NCBI RefSeq assembly: GCF_020880815.1
Contig: NZ_JAJITD010000005.1
Span: 310,001-374,000, forward strand
Direction: 5' to 3'
From: Paraburkholderia sejongensis
GTDB taxonomy: Bacteria > Pseudomonadota > Gammaproteobacteria > Burkholderiales > Burkholderiaceae
DNA length: 64,000 nucleotides
Shown: one piece after another, positions 39,369 to 48,633 of the stretch
How positions within the stretch are numbered: position 1 is the stretch's first letter
Layout of the letters: the number at the start of each line of letters is the position of its first letter
Made by a program: the position numbers and the translations under genes
Notes under the pieces: model-generated
What the model was told of the DNA's origin: nothing
Databases searched by the model: none
Seen by the model: only the letters and a program-made list of their open reading frames with translations

Positions 39369-40016
39369 ATGTTCGGCATCGTCCATTTCGAGTTTTTCGT
39401 CGTTGCGGTTTTTCTTCTGAATGTCACGCCGGGGCCGGACACGGCCTACATCGTCGGGCGTAGCGTCGCGCAGGGCCGCGGCGCGGGCCTGATGTCGGCA
39501 CTCGGCATTTCGGCGGGCTGCTGCATTCACTCGCTCGCTTGCGCGTTCGGCCTGACCGCGCTGCTGGCCGCATCGGCAACGGCATTCACGGTGATCAAAT
39601 TCGTCGGCGCGATGTATCTGATCTATCTGGGCGCGCGGCTGATTTTCTCGAAGCCGGCCGACGACGTCCCCGCCGGTGCCGCGCGCGCGTCGTCCGCGTC
39701 AGCGCCGAAGTCGCTGCGCCAGCTGTTCCTGCAAGGTTTCTGGACCAACGTGCTGAACCCGAAGGTGGTGCTGTTCTTCGTGTCGTTTTTCCCGCAATTC
39801 GTTGCGACCGGCAGCGAGCACAAGACTTTCGCGTTCCTCACGCTCGGCGCGGTGTTCGTGGTGATGAGCATGCTCTGGAATAGTTTCGTCGCGTGGATCG
39901 CCGGCAGCGTCACGCAACGTTTTTCGGGCAAGCCGACGGTCAAGCGCTGGCTCGACCGCGGTGTCGGTAGCGCGTTCGTCGGCCTCGGCATCAAGCTGGC
40001 AACCACGTCGCGCTGA
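39369..40016 (+). CDS. LysE-family exporter
   Basis: A 215-residue membrane exporter starting MFGIVHFEFFVVAVFLLNVT. The family signature LLNVTPGPDTAYIVGRSVAQ is near the N-terminus, GISAGCCIHSLACAFGLTAL forms helix two, and LQGFWTNVLNPKVVLFFVSF is the conserved FxxNxxNPK region. Six hydrophobic helices. The substrate is unknown (RhtB-like amino acids or homoserine lactones are typical). It lies between fmt and htpX in the same direction; operon membership is uncertain (gaps of about 110 bases on each side). Confidence 0.92.
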   Translation: MFGIVHFEFFVVAVFLLNVTPGPDTAYIVGRSVAQGRGAGLMSALGISAGCCIHSLACAFGLTALLAASATAFTVIKFVGAMYLIYLGARLIFSKPADDVPAGAARASSASAPKSLRQLFLQGFWTNVLNPKVVLFFVSFFPQFVATGSEHKTFAFLTLGAVFVVMSMLWNSFVAWIAGSVTQRFSGKPTVKRWLDRGVGSAFVGLGIKLATTSR

Positions 40017-40123
40017 TTGAATTTTCTCGCACCGCCCATATCTAACATTTCGCTTACAATCTCGGCCGCCGCGATCGCGCGGCGTGGAGACGGAGCCCAC
40101 GTTTGGGGCAAGGAGTTGCAGAC

Positions 40124-40981
40124 ATGTTCAATTGGGTAAAAACCGCGATGCTGATGGCCGCCATCACGGGCCTGTTCATCGTGATCGGCGGGATGATCGG
40201 CGGGTCGCGCGGCATGATGCTCGCGTTCATCATTGCCCTTGGGATGAATTTCTTCTCGTACTGGTTTTCCGACAAGATGGTCCTGCGGATGTACAACGCG
40301 CAGGAAGTCGACGAAAGCAGTGCGCCGCAGTTCTATCGGATGGTGCGCGAGCTGGCCACGCGCGCCAATCTGCCGACGCCGCGCGTCTACCTGATCAACG
40401 AAGACGCGCCCAACGCGTTCGCGACCGGCCGCAATCCGGAGCATGCGGCTGTCGCGGCGACCACCGGCATTTTGCGGGTGCTGTCCGAGCGCGAAATGCG
40501 CGGCGTGATGGCGCACGAACTCGCGCACGTGAAGCACCGCGACATTCTGATCTCGACGATTTCGGCGACGATGGCCGGCGCGATTTCCGCTTTGGCGAAC
40601 TTCGCGATGTTCTTCGGCGGCCGCGACGAAAACGGCCGTCCGGCGAACCCGATCGCGAGCATCGCGGTCGCGCTGCTGGCGCCGATCGCCGGCGCGCTGA
40701 TTCAGATGGCGATTTCGCGCGCGCGTGAATTCGAAGCCGACCGTGGCGGCGCGCAGATTTCCGGCGACCCGCAGGCGCTCGCATCGGCGCTCGACAAGAT
40801 CCACCGCTACGCGAGCGGTATCCCGTTCCCGACCGCCGAGGCGCATCCGGCCACCGCGCAGATGATGATCATGAATCCGCTGTCGGGCGGCGGCATCGCG
40901 AATCTGTTCTCGACCCACCCGGCGACCGAAGAACGGATTTCGCGTCTGATGGAAATGGCGCGTACCGGGCGCTTCGACTGA
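40124..40981 (+). CDS. htpX: Membrane-bound zinc metalloprotease HtpX
   Basis: HtpX is an M48 protease that degrades misfolded inner-membrane proteins. The 285-residue protein starts [20 protein letters not shown] after AAGGAG. It has two N-terminal membrane helices, the zinc motif [13 protein letters not shown], two further hydrophobic segments ([40 protein letters not shown]) and the third ligand Glu in [14 protein letters not shown]. The C-terminus [17 protein letters not shown] is typical. A terminator follows at 41027-41053. Confidence 0.96.
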   Translation: MFNWVKTAMLMAAITGLFIVIGGMIGGSRGMMLAFIIALGMNFFSYWFSDKMVLRMYNAQEVDESSAPQFYRMVRELATRANLPTPRVYLINEDAPNAFATGRNPEHAAVAATTGILRVLSEREMRGVMAHELAHVKHRDILISTISATMAGAISALANFAMFFGGRDENGRPANPIASIAVALLAPIAGALIQMAISRAREFEADRGGAQISGDPQALASALDKIHRYASGIPFPTAEAHPATAQMMIMNPLSGGGIANLFSTHPATEERISRLMEMARTGRFD

Positions 40982-41026
40982 GTGAGCGAGCGGGCCACAA
41001 GGCTCGACCAACGTGGAGTATTCCAG

Positions 41027-41053
41027 GCGGGCCCGTGAGGCCCGCTTTTTTTT
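41027..41053 (+). terminator. Intrinsic terminator after htpX
   Basis: GCGGGCC / GGCCCGC (41027-41033 with 41039-41045), loop CGTGA, then nine T residues. Confidence 0.9.
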
Positions 41054-41183
41054 TGCCTGCCGCAACGCCACCGGGTGAGTCCGAAGTTGCCGCCACCGAC
41101 GCGCGGCAGCGCGCACCCGGCGCCACGCTACAATGTGCGCTGATTGCGCCGCGCGCTCCGCGCGGCGGGCCCCAGCTCCTTTC

Positions 41184-42632
41184 ATGACTTCAAAGCCTTC
41201 TTCGCGTTCTGCTTCCTCGTCGGCGCGCTCGCGCGAATCCCGTTTGTCGACGCTGCATCTGTCGCCTGAATCGCTTGGCTTCGCGCTCGACTGCGCGGCC
41301 CAGGCCGTTGGCGCCGTGCGCGGCGGCGCGGCGTTACCCGCGGCGCTGCAAAGCGTGCTCGCGGCCGTACCGGAAGGCAGCGCGGCGGCGGCGCGCGGCG
41401 CGGTGCAGGACATCGCGTATCGCACGATGCGACGCCTCGCGATCGCCGAATGGCTGGTCGGCAAGCTCGTCAAGAAAACGCCGGTACCGCATGTCGCGCA
41501 CGTGCTGCAATGCGCGTTCGCGCTGCTGGTGGACGACGAAGCGAGCGCCGCCTATACGCCGTTCACGGTGGTCGATCAGGCGGTTAGCGCGATCGGTGCG
41601 CGCCGCGACTTCGCGTTCGCGAAGGGACTCGTCAACGCGGTGCTGCGCAATTTCCTGCGCGAGCGCGATACGCTGCTCGCGGCCGCGCAAGCGGACGAAG
41701 TGGCGCGCTGGAACTACCCGGCCTGGTGGATCGACGCGGTGAAGAAGGCGTGGCCCGACGCCTGGCAGTCCGTGCTGGCCGCCGGCAACACGCAAGGTCC
41801 GCTCACATTGCGCGTGAACGCGCGCCATTCGACGGTCGATGCGTACCTGCAACTGCTGCAACGCGAGCAGATCGCCGCGACCAGGTCCGGCGAACATGCG
41901 GTCACGCTCGCCACGCCGATGCCGGTCGAGCGCATCCCCGGCTTTAGCGACGGCGTCGTGTCGGTGCAGGACGCGGGCGCGCAACTGGCCGCGCAACTGC
42001 TCGGCGTGCGCGATGGCATGCGCGTGCTCGACGCGTGCGCGGCGCCCGGCGGCAAGACCGGCCATCTGCTCGAACTCGCGAAGCTCCAGCTCGTCGCGCT
42101 CGAAAGCGACGCGGCGCGCGCGCGCCGCATCGGCGAAAACCTGCGTCGTCTGAAGCTCGAAGCGGAAGTGCGGATCGGCGATGCCGGCAATCCCGCGCAA
42201 TGGCACGACGCGCTCGATCAACCGTTCGACCGCATCCTTGCCGACGTGCCGTGCTCGGCGTCGGGCATCGTGCGGCGTCATCCGGATATCCGCTGGCTGC
42301 GTCGCGCGTCCGATATCGCCGCACTCGCTGCCGAACAGCGCCGCATCCTCGACGCGCTATGGCCGCTCGTCAAACCAGGCGGAGAGTTGCTTTACGTTAC
42401 CTGCTCGATCTTTCCCGAAGAGGGCGAATTGCAGGCGCAGTGGTTTGGAAACAAGTATCAGGATGCGGTACGATTGGACGCGCCGGGGCAACTGCTGCCC
42501 TCCGTTGCCCGCGCGCCCGCCGACTCTTCGGCCGGTTCCGCTGCCGGACAGTCCGCTCGACCCACAGAACAGAGCGCCGGCGTGAACTCAGACCACGACG
42601 GATTTTTCTACGCGCGCTTCCAGAAACGGTGA
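41184..42632 (+). CDS. rsmB: 16S rRNA m5C967 methyltransferase RsmB
   Basis: RsmB methylates C967 of 16S rRNA using S-adenosylmethionine. The 482-residue protein has an N-terminal NusB-like helical domain (about 25-165). The Rossmann methyltransferase domain follows with VLDACAAPGGKTGHLLELA, DVPCSASGIVRRHPDIRW (Cys involved in release) and LLYVTCSIFPEEGELQ (nucleophile Cys). A Ser/Ala-rich insertion precedes the last strand GFFYARFQK. Its stop overlaps the next gene by four bases (GTGA), and the chain rsmB-DUF4390-ntrY-ntrX appears to be one operon. Confidence 0.95.
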   Translation: MTSKPSSRSASSSARSRESRLSTLHLSPESLGFALDCAAQAVGAVRGGAALPAALQSVLAAVPEGSAAAARGAVQDIAYRTMRRLAIAEWLVGKLVKKTPVPHVAHVLQCAFALLVDDEASAAYTPFTVVDQAVSAIGARRDFAFAKGLVNAVLRNFLRERDTLLAAAQADEVARWNYPAWWIDAVKKAWPDAWQSVLAAGNTQGPLTLRVNARHSTVDAYLQLLQREQIAATRSGEHAVTLATPMPVERIPGFSDGVVSVQDAGAQLAAQLLGVRDGMRVLDACAAPGGKTGHLLELAKLQLVALESDAARARRIGENLRRLKLEAEVRIGDAGNPAQWHDALDQPFDRILADVPCSASGIVRRHPDIRWLRRASDIAALAAEQRRILDALWPLVKPGGELLYVTCSIFPEEGELQAQWFGNKYQDAVRLDAPGQLLPSVARAPADSSAGSAAGQSARPTEQSAGVNSDHDGFFYARFQKR

Positions 42633-43228
42633 CCATCAAACGCTTCTTCCCGCTTCGGCTCGCCGCCGTGCTCTGGATTGCGCTGGCCGTCTGGCTGGCG
42701 GCGCCGGGCGTCGCGCACGCTGACTCGATCGCGGTGCAGCGCGCTTCGCTGCAGGCCGACAACAACGGCTGGAGTCTCGACGCGCACTTCGATTTCGAGC
42801 TCAACAGCAATCTCGAAGACGCGGTCAACAAAGGTATTCCCCTTTATTTCACGACCGACTTCGAACTGAGCCGGCCGCGCTGGTACTGGTTCGACGAGCA
42901 GCCGGTCAGCGTGTCGCAAAGCCTGCGTCTGTCGTTCCAGCCGCTCACGCGCGAGTACCGCGTGTCGAGTGTGTCGTCCGGCGGTCTGCAGCTCGGTTTC
43001 TCCACGCTCAAGGATGCGCTGGCGGTGATCAAGCACATCACTTCATGGCACGTGATCGACCGCAATCAGGTGCACATCGGCGAAACCTACACCGCGTCGG
43101 TGCGCATGCAACTCGATATCGCGCTGATGCCCAAGCCGTTCCAGATCGACGCGGTGAACAACCGCGACTGGAACCTCGCGTCCGAATGGAAGCGTTTCAC
43201 CTTCACGGCAACCGATCGTGCTAAGTAG
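42629..43228 (+). CDS. DUF4390 protein (exported, upstream of NtrY)
   Basis: A 199-residue protein with a GTG start overlapping the rsmB stop. A signal peptide is evident (RFFPLRLAAVLWIALAVWLA, cleavage probably after VAHA), so it is exported or membrane anchored. The mature part is mostly beta-strand-like (LDAHFDFELNSNLEDAVNKG, YFTTDFELSRPRWYWFDEQP, VRMQLDIALMPKPFQID), as in DUF4390 proteins that sit before NtrY-like kinases in betaproteobacteria. The function is unknown; a role in sensing with the kinase is an inference from context. It overlaps ntrY by 11 bases. Confidence 0.85.
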   Translation: MTIKRFFPLRLAAVLWIALAVWLAAPGVAHADSIAVQRASLQADNNGWSLDAHFDFELNSNLEDAVNKGIPLYFTTDFELSRPRWYWFDEQPVSVSQSLRLSFQPLTREYRVSSVSSGGLQLGFSTLKDALAVIKHITSWHVIDRNQVHIGETYTASVRMQLDIALMPKPFQIDAVNNRDWNLASEWKRFTFTATDRAK

Positions 43229-45650
43229 AGTGCGCTCATCTTCCACCAGCGTCAGCAGCATCGTCGTGCGCGTGCTGGTGTCGACGGTCGCCGTGACGGC
43301 CGTGCTGCTGCTCGTGCTGCTGGCCGCCGCGAGCGCGAACACCGAGTTCTTCGACCGCTATTACCAGTGGCTCTATGCGGCCAACGTCGCGGTCGCGATG
43401 ATCTTTCTGCTGGTGGTGGCGACGCTCGTCGTGATCATCGCCGTGCGGCTGCGCACCGGGAAATTCGGCACCCGGCTATTAGCGAAGCTCGCGTTCTTCA
43501 TGGCGTTGGTCGGCGTGGTGCCGGGCGGCATCATCTACATCGTGTCGTATCAGTTCGTGTCGCGCAGTATCGAATCGTGGTTCGACGTGAACGTCGAAAC
43601 CGCGCTCACGTCGGGCCTGAACCTCGGGCGCGGGATGCTCGACGCGTCGCTGTCCGATCTGCAAACGAAGGGCCGGCTGATGTCCGAGCAGCTCGCCTCC
43701 GCCGATGCGTCCGGCGTCACGCTCACGCTGCTGCGTCTGCGCGATCAGTTCGGCGTGCAGGACGCGACGATCGTCGAGCCGACCCGCAGCATGTCCGGCG
43801 CGACGCCCGACATGCACGTGGTCGCGCAGGCGTCCGGCAATTACGCGATGCTGCTGCCCAACGATCTGCCCACCCCGCTGATGATCGAGCAGGCCCGCGG
43901 TCACGGCTATGCGGCGATCGAAGGCGAAGTGGACGGCGACGCGCATGCGCAGGGCGGCAAGGGCGTATTGCGGTTGCGCGTGGTGCAGCGCATTCCCGAT
44001 GCGAACGCGTCGCTGTTGCAGCCGACCGAGCGCTTTCTGCAACTCACGCAGCCGGTCTCGCCAACGCTCGCGCGCAATGCCGACGCGGTGCAGCGCGCGT
44101 ATCGCGAGTATCAGGAGAAGGCGCTCGGCCGCACCGGCCTGCGCAAGATGTACATCGGCACGCTGACGCTGTCGCTATTTCTCGCCACCTTCATCGCGAT
44201 GATGCTGGCGCTCGCGCTCGGCAATCAGCTCGCGCGGCCGCTGTTCCTGCTCGCGCAGGGCACCAAGGAAATCACCGAGGGCGACTACACGCCGAAGCGC
44301 GAAATCAAATCGCGCGACGAACTCGGCTTCCTCACGCAGTCGTTCAACGCGATGACGCGGCAGCTGTCCGAAGCGCGCGCCGCGGTCGAGAAGAACCGCG
44401 TCGCGCTCGAGCATTCGAAGGCGTATCTGGAGAGCATCCTCGCGAATCTGACCGCCGGCGTGTTCGTGTTCGACCGGCAGTTCCGCCTCACCACCGCGAA
44501 TCGCGGCGCCGAGCGGATTTTCCGTCAGCCGTTCCAGACCGTGCTCGGTTCGTCGCTCGATCAGATCGGTGTGCTGAGCGAATTCGGCGCGATGGTGCGC
44601 AAGGCGTTTGCCGACCGCGAGGCGGCCAGCGGCGACGGCAAGGACCGCGACGACAACGGTCACTGGCAGCAACAGTTCTCGGTGCAGGTGCCCGGCGAAG
44701 CCGAGCCGCTCACGTTGCTGGTGCGCGGCGCGCGCCTCGTCGCGGCGAACGGGCGCGACGAGCAGGAGCTGCAAACGTCGGGCTATGTGATCGTGTTCGA
44801 CGACATCTCCGACGTGATCTCCGCGCAGCGCTCGGTCGCGTGGGGCGAAGTTGCGCGGCGTCTCGCGCACGAGATCAAGAATCCGCTCACGCCGATCCAG
44901 CTGTCCGCCGAACGCTTGCAGATGAAGCTCGCCGACAAGCTCGCGCCGTCGGATGCGGATGTGCTCAAGCGCGGCGCGACGACGATCGTCAATCAGGTCG
45001 CCGCGATGAAGCAGATGGTCGACGATTTCCGCGACTACGCGCGCACGCCTCCGGCGGTGCTCGCGCATCTGCAGCTGAACGATCTGGTCAGCGAAGTGCT
45101 CACGCTGTACGGTATCGAGGAAGGTAAGGGCGCGATTCAGGTCGAGCTCGCCGCGCTGCCGGCGATTCGCGGCGACGCGACGCAATTGCGCCAGGTGATC
45201 CACAACCTGCTGCAGAACGCGCAGGACGCGGTCGCCGAGGTCGAGCATCCGCGTGTTTTGCTCGAGACGAGGACAGTAGAATACGGAGACCCCGACGCGG
45301 AAGGCAAAGTGCGCGTCGCGGTACGTCTGACAGTGTCGGATAACGGACCGGGCTTCCCCGCGCGGATTCTCACGCGCGCGTTCGAACCTTACGTGACGAC
45401 CAAGGCCAAGGGAACGGGTCTCGGTCTTGCGATGGTCAAGAAGATCGTCGACGAACACGGCGCGCGCATCGACATACGCAATCGTATGAAGGCCGGCGAC
45501 GTGATCGAGGGCGCGCAGATTTCGATCCTCTTCCTTCAACTGGCGGACGACCCCGCGACGCCGGGCGCGCATGGTACAGGCGCGCATCCGGCGCACGGCG
45601 GCGCGTCGCAGGGAACGACAAAAGCAACAGTGCAGACAAGGGCAGCGTAA
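43218..45650 (+). CDS. ntrY: NtrY-like membrane sensor histidine kinase
   Basis: An 810-residue kinase read from GTG 43218 (a GTG 12 bases later is equally possible). Three N-terminal helices (VLVSTVAVTAVLLLVLLAAA; LYAANVAVAMIFLLVVATLV; LLAKLAFFMALVGVVPGGII), a periplasmic region, and a fourth helix near 315 lead into HAMP (NQLARPLFLLAQGTKEITEG). A PAS domain follows (GVFVFDRQFRLTTANRGAER), then the HisKA domain with the phospho-His in RRLAHEIKNPLTPIQLSAER. The ATPase domain has VIHNLLQNAQDAV, DNGPGFP and KGTGLGLAMVKKIV. Its partner regulator follows one base after the stop. It is probably linked to nitrogen or redox-envelope control; the signal is not evident. Confidence 0.92.
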   Translation: MLSRVRSSSTSVSSIVVRVLVSTVAVTAVLLLVLLAAASANTEFFDRYYQWLYAANVAVAMIFLLVVATLVVIIAVRLRTGKFGTRLLAKLAFFMALVGVVPGGIIYIVSYQFVSRSIESWFDVNVETALTSGLNLGRGMLDASLSDLQTKGRLMSEQLASADASGVTLTLLRLRDQFGVQDATIVEPTRSMSGATPDMHVVAQASGNYAMLLPNDLPTPLMIEQARGHGYAAIEGEVDGDAHAQGGKGVLRLRVVQRIPDANASLLQPTERFLQLTQPVSPTLARNADAVQRAYREYQEKALGRTGLRKMYIGTLTLSLFLATFIAMMLALALGNQLARPLFLLAQGTKEITEGDYTPKREIKSRDELGFLTQSFNAMTRQLSEARAAVEKNRVALEHSKAYLESILANLTAGVFVFDRQFRLTTANRGAERIFRQPFQTVLGSSLDQIGVLSEFGAMVRKAFADREAASGDGKDRDDNGHWQQQFSVQVPGEAEPLTLLVRGARLVAANGRDEQELQTSGYVIVFDDISDVISAQRSVAWGEVARRLAHEIKNPLTPIQLSAERLQMKLADKLAPSDADVLKRGATTIVNQVAAMKQMVDDFRDYARTPPAVLAHLQLNDLVSEVLTLYGIEEGKGAIQVELAALPAIRGDATQLRQVIHNLLQNAQDAVAEVEHPRVLLETRTVEYGDPDAEGKVRVAVRLTVSDNGPGFPARILTRAFEPYVTTKAKGTGLGLAMVKKIVDEHGARIDIRNRMKAGDVIEGAQISILFLQLADDPATPGAHGTGAHPAHGGASQGTTKATVQTRAA

Positions 45651-46340
45651 ATGGCAACCATCCTGGTGGTAGACGATGAAATGGGCATCCGGGAATTGCT
45701 CTCGGAGATCCTGAGCGACGAGGGACACGTCGTGGAGGCCGCTGAAAATGCGCAGGAGGCGCGCGAGTTCCGGTTGCGTCAGGCGCCGGACCTCGTGCTG
45801 CTCGACATCTGGATGCCCGACACCGACGGCGTGACCCTGCTGAAGGAGTGGGCCGCGCAAGGACAATTGACGATGCCCGTGATCATGATGTCCGGGCACG
45901 CGACGATCGACACGGCGGTGGAAGCAACCAAGATCGGCGCGCTCAACTTCCTCGAGAAGCCGATCGCGTTGCAGAAGCTGTTGAAGGCGGTCGAGCAGGG
46001 CCTCGCGCGCGGGAACGCGGCGGTGGTGCCCGGCTCGGTTGCGGCGAAGCCGGCGTTGCCGGTGAACGCGTCGGCGGTGGCCTCGGCGGCCGCATTGCCG
46101 ATGCTGTCGGCCGATGGCGTGAGCGGCGGCACGCTCGCCGCGCAAACCGCATCGATCTCGTTCGACATTCCGCTACGCGACGCACGCGATGCGTTCGAGC
46201 GCGCGTACTTCGAATATCACCTCGCGCGCGAGAACGGCAGCATGACGCGCGTCGCGGAGAAGACCGGTCTGGAGCGCACGCATCTTTATCGCAAGCTCAA
46301 GCAACTCGGCGTCGATCTCGGCAAGAACAAGGGCGAGTGA
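45651..46340 (+). CDS. ntrX: NtrX-like response regulator without AAA+ domain
   Basis: A 229-residue regulator. The receiver domain (1-120) starts MATILVVDDEMGIRELLSEI, with the phospho-Asp in LLDIWMPDTDG and Lys in NFLEKPI. A low-complexity Ala/Val linker (about 125-170) follows. A Fis-type helix-turn-helix comes at the end (FEYHLARENGSMTRVAEKTG, LERTHLYRKLKQLGVDLG). The sigma-54-interacting AAA+ domain of classical NtrX is missing, with no sign of a deletion scar, so it should act on ordinary promoters. It adjoins ntrY directly. Confidence 0.92.
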   Translation: MATILVVDDEMGIRELLSEILSDEGHVVEAAENAQEAREFRLRQAPDLVLLDIWMPDTDGVTLLKEWAAQGQLTMPVIMMSGHATIDTAVEATKIGALNFLEKPIALQKLLKAVEQGLARGNAAVVPGSVAAKPALPVNASAVASAAALPMLSADGVSGGTLAAQTASISFDIPLRDARDAFERAYFEYHLARENGSMTRVAEKTGLERTHLYRKLKQLGVDLGKNKGE

Positions 46341-46392
46341 GCATCGCGCGTTGCACTCAAACGCGGCCCAGCAGATTTTTTCACGAAGGGGC

Positions 46393-46421
46393 TTGCTGAA
46401 TTAAAAAGCCTTTGATATAGT
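46393..46421 (+). promoter_or_regulatory. Promoter of tRNA-Phe
   Basis: -35 TTGCTG (46393-46398), 17-base AT-rich spacer, -10 TATAGT (46416-46421), 13 bases before the tRNA start. Confidence 0.8.
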
Positions 46422-46434
46422 TTCGATCTTCGTT

Positions 46435-46510
46435 GGCCCGGTAGCTCAGTTGGTAGAGCAGCGGATTGAAAATCCGCGTGTCGGTGGTTCGATTCCGCCC
46501 CAGGCCACCA
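46435..46510 (+). tRNA. tRNA-Phe (anticodon GAA)
   Basis: A 76-nt cloverleaf. The D arm is GCTCAGTTGGTAGAGC, and the anticodon stem GCGGA/TCCGC has loop TTGAAAA (anticodon GAA). The T arm is GGTGG-TTCGATT-CCGCC, and CCA is encoded. The acceptor GGCCCGG pairs with CCAGGCC except for one C-A mismatch (fifth base against position 68). It is preceded by a good promoter and followed by a terminator. Confidence 0.96.
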
Positions 46511-46516
46511 GGATTC

Positions 46517-46552
46517 AGCCCCAGGAAATCGCAAGATTCCTGGGGCTTTTCC
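46517..46552 (+). terminator. Intrinsic terminator after tRNA-Phe
   Basis: AGCCCCAGGAA / TTCCTGGGGCT (46517-46527 with 46537-46547), loop of nine bases, then TTTTCCG. Starts six bases after the tRNA CCA end. Confidence 0.85.
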
Positions 46553-46734
46553 GTTTGGCTGGCAGTGGTTGTTTTAGCAGTGTGGTCCGGCGATCGGCGG
46601 TATAAGCGTGCGGCCACGTTCACGCACAACGCGCGACCTATACTGCTTGGGCCGGCCGCAGTGCCGGCTCACGTCGCGCCGCGTTGCCCGCATCGCGCAG
46701 CGCGACGTGGCCCTCTCATTCACGGAGTTTCACG

Positions 46735-47466
46735 GTGATCCGCAAAGACGCTAAGCGTAGCGCGCTCGTGCTGTTTTCCGGCGGCCAGGATTCCGCCACC
46801 TGTCTCGCGTGGGCGCTCGAACGCTACGACACAGTCGAGACGCTCGGCTTCGATTACGGTCAGCGTCATCGCGTCGAACTCGAGTGCCGCGAAGGTTTCC
46901 GTCAGGCTGTCGTGCGCGCGTTTCCGGCGTGGGCCGAACGACTCGGCGACGATCACATGATCGATCTGTCGCTGCTCGGCTCGATCAGCGACACCGCGAT
47001 GACGCGTGAGATCGAGATCGAAGCGACCGTGAACGGTTTGCCGAACACGTTCGTGCCGGGCCGCAATCTGATGTTCATGACGATCGCCGCGGCGATCGCT
47101 TATCGACGCGGTTTGCAGGTGCTGGTCGGCGGCATGTGCGAGACGGATTTTTCGGGCTACCCCGATTGCCGCGACGACACGATGAAGGCGCTGCAGGTCG
47201 CGCTCAATCTCGGCATGGACACGCGCTTCGCGCTCGAAACGCCGCTGATGTGGCTCGATAAAGCCGACACGTGGCGCCTCGCGCACGAGCTCGGCGGCGA
47301 CGAACTGGTCGAACTGGTGCGCGTCGAAACCCATACCTGCTACGTCGGCGAACGCGCCGAGTTGCATGCGTGGGGTTTCGGTTGCGGCGAGTGTCCGGCA
47401 TGCCGGTTGCGCAAACGTGGTTACGATGCGTATCTGGCCGGCGAAAACGTCACCGAGCCGGTCTGA
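46735..47466 (+). CDS. queC: 7-cyano-7-deazaguanine synthase QueC
   Basis: Makes preQ0 from 7-carboxy-7-deazaguanine, ammonia and ATP in queuosine synthesis. The GTG at 46735 follows GGAG with eight-base spacing and gives 243 residues. The PP-loop is [34 protein letters not shown] and [20 protein letters not shown] follow, and the C-terminal zinc site is [20 protein letters not shown]. First of queC-queE-queD, which covers three steps of the preQ0 route. No preQ1 riboswitch was seen upstream. Confidence 0.97.
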   Translation: MIRKDAKRSALVLFSGGQDSATCLAWALERYDTVETLGFDYGQRHRVELECREGFRQAVVRAFPAWAERLGDDHMIDLSLLGSISDTAMTREIEIEATVNGLPNTFVPGRNLMFMTIAAAIAYRRGLQVLVGGMCETDFSGYPDCRDDTMKALQVALNLGMDTRFALETPLMWLDKADTWRLAHELGGDELVELVRVETHTCYVGERAELHAWGFGCGECPACRLRKRGYDAYLAGENVTEPV

Positions 47467-47547
47467 CGGTTCGCGCGGCAACGCTGCCGCGCACGCGTCG
47501 TCCGGCACGCGCGAATTTCATTTCAGGAACACAGGGCAGACAGCAGC

Positions 47548-48180
47548 ATGACTTACGCGGTCAAGGAAATCTTCTACACGTTGCAGGGCGAGGGCGCGAA
47601 TGCCGGACGTCCGGCGGTGTTTTGCCGCTTCGCCGGCTGCAATCTGTGGTCGGGCCGCGAAGAGGATCGCGCGGACGCCGTGTGCCGCTTCTGCGATACC
47701 GATTTCGTCGGCACCGACGGCGAGAACGGCGGCAAATACCGGACTCCTGAAGAACTCGTCGCGATGATCGCGTCGCAATGGCCGCAAGGCGAAGGCGAGC
47801 GTTTCGTCGTCTGTACCGGCGGCGAGCCGATGCTGCAGATCGATCAACCGCTGGTCGATGCGCTGCACGCGGCCGGCTTCGAGATCGCGATCGAGACCAA
47901 CGGTTCGCTGCCGGTGCTCGAGACGATCGACTGGATCTGCGTGAGCCCGAAGGCCGACGCGCCGCTCGTCGTGACCAAAGGCAACGAACTGAAGGTCGTG
48001 ATTCCGCAGGACAACCAGCGCCTCGCCGACTATGCGAAGCTCGACTTCGAGTACTTCCTGGTCCAGCCGATGGACGGTCCGTCGCGCGACATCAACACGA
48101 AGCTCGCAATCGACTGGTGCAAGCGCCACCCGCAGTGGCGCCTGTCGATGCAGACCCACAAGTATCTGAACATTCCCTGA
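47548..48180 (+). CDS. queE: 7-carboxy-7-deazaguanine synthase QueE
   Basis: A radical-SAM enzyme that rearranges 6-carboxytetrahydropterin to 7-carboxy-7-deazaguanine. The 210-residue protein starts MTYAVKEIFYTLQGEGANAG. The cluster-binding cysteines are CNLWSGREEDRADAVCRFC, i.e. CX14CX2C instead of the canonical CX3CX2C; this spacing is known for Burkholderia QueE. VCTGGEPMLQIDQPLVDALH and EIAIETNGSLP are the SAM and substrate segments. It lies between queC (82 bases) and queD (7 bases). Confidence 0.97.
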   Translation: MTYAVKEIFYTLQGEGANAGRPAVFCRFAGCNLWSGREEDRADAVCRFCDTDFVGTDGENGGKYRTPEELVAMIASQWPQGEGERFVVCTGGEPMLQIDQPLVDALHAAGFEIAIETNGSLPVLETIDWICVSPKADAPLVVTKGNELKVVIPQDNQRLADYAKLDFEYFLVQPMDGPSRDINTKLAIDWCKRHPQWRLSMQTHKYLNIP

Positions 48181-48186
48181 TCCGCC

Positions 48187-48633
48187 GTGCTGACGATTAC
48201 CCGAAAACTCGAATTCGACGCGGGCCACCGCATTCCCGATCACCGCAGCCAGTGCCGTAATCTGCACGGCCATCGCTACGTGCTCGAAATCACGCTGCAA
48301 GGCGATCTGGTCGACACCGAAGGCGCGCCCGATCGCGGCATGGTGATGGACTTCGCCGACGTGAAGTCGCTCGCGGTCGAACATCTGGTCGACAAGTGGG
48401 ACCATGCGTTCCTCGTCTACGAAGGCGACACCCAGGTGCGCGGTTTTCTCGAAAGCATGGCGGGCCACAAGACGGTCGTGCTCGATCGCATCCCGACCGT
48501 CGAGAATCTCGCCGCGGTCGCGTTCCAGATCCTCGCGAACGTGTACGACGCGCACTACGGCATGAATCTGCGTCTGCACAAGGTGCGTCTGTACGAAACG
48601 CCGAACTGCTGGGCCGACGTGGTCCGCGACTAG
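48187..48633 (+). CDS. queD: 6-carboxytetrahydropterin synthase QueD
   Basis: Converts dihydroneopterin triphosphate to 6-carboxytetrahydropterin, the first dedicated step of queuosine synthesis. The 148-residue protein is read from GTG 48187. Zinc ligands and catalytic Cys are in FDAGHRIPDH and CRNLHGHRY. VDKWDHAFLVYEGD and IPTVENLAAVAFQILAN follow, with Glu in RLYETPNCWADV. Last gene of queCED. Confidence 0.97.
   Translation: MLTITRKLEFDAGHRIPDHRSQCRNLHGHRYVLEITLQGDLVDTEGAPDRGMVMDFADVKSLAVEHLVDKWDHAFLVYEGDTQVRGFLESMAGHKTVVLDRIPTVENLAAVAFQILANVYDAHYGMNLRLHKVRLYETPNCWADVVRD

Noticed and set aside
46552..46734. Possible preQ1 riboswitch upstream of queC
   Set aside because: No preQ1 aptamer-like fold (C-rich pseudoknot with an A-rich tail) was seen; the stretch contains only the tRNA-Phe terminator and the queC leader.
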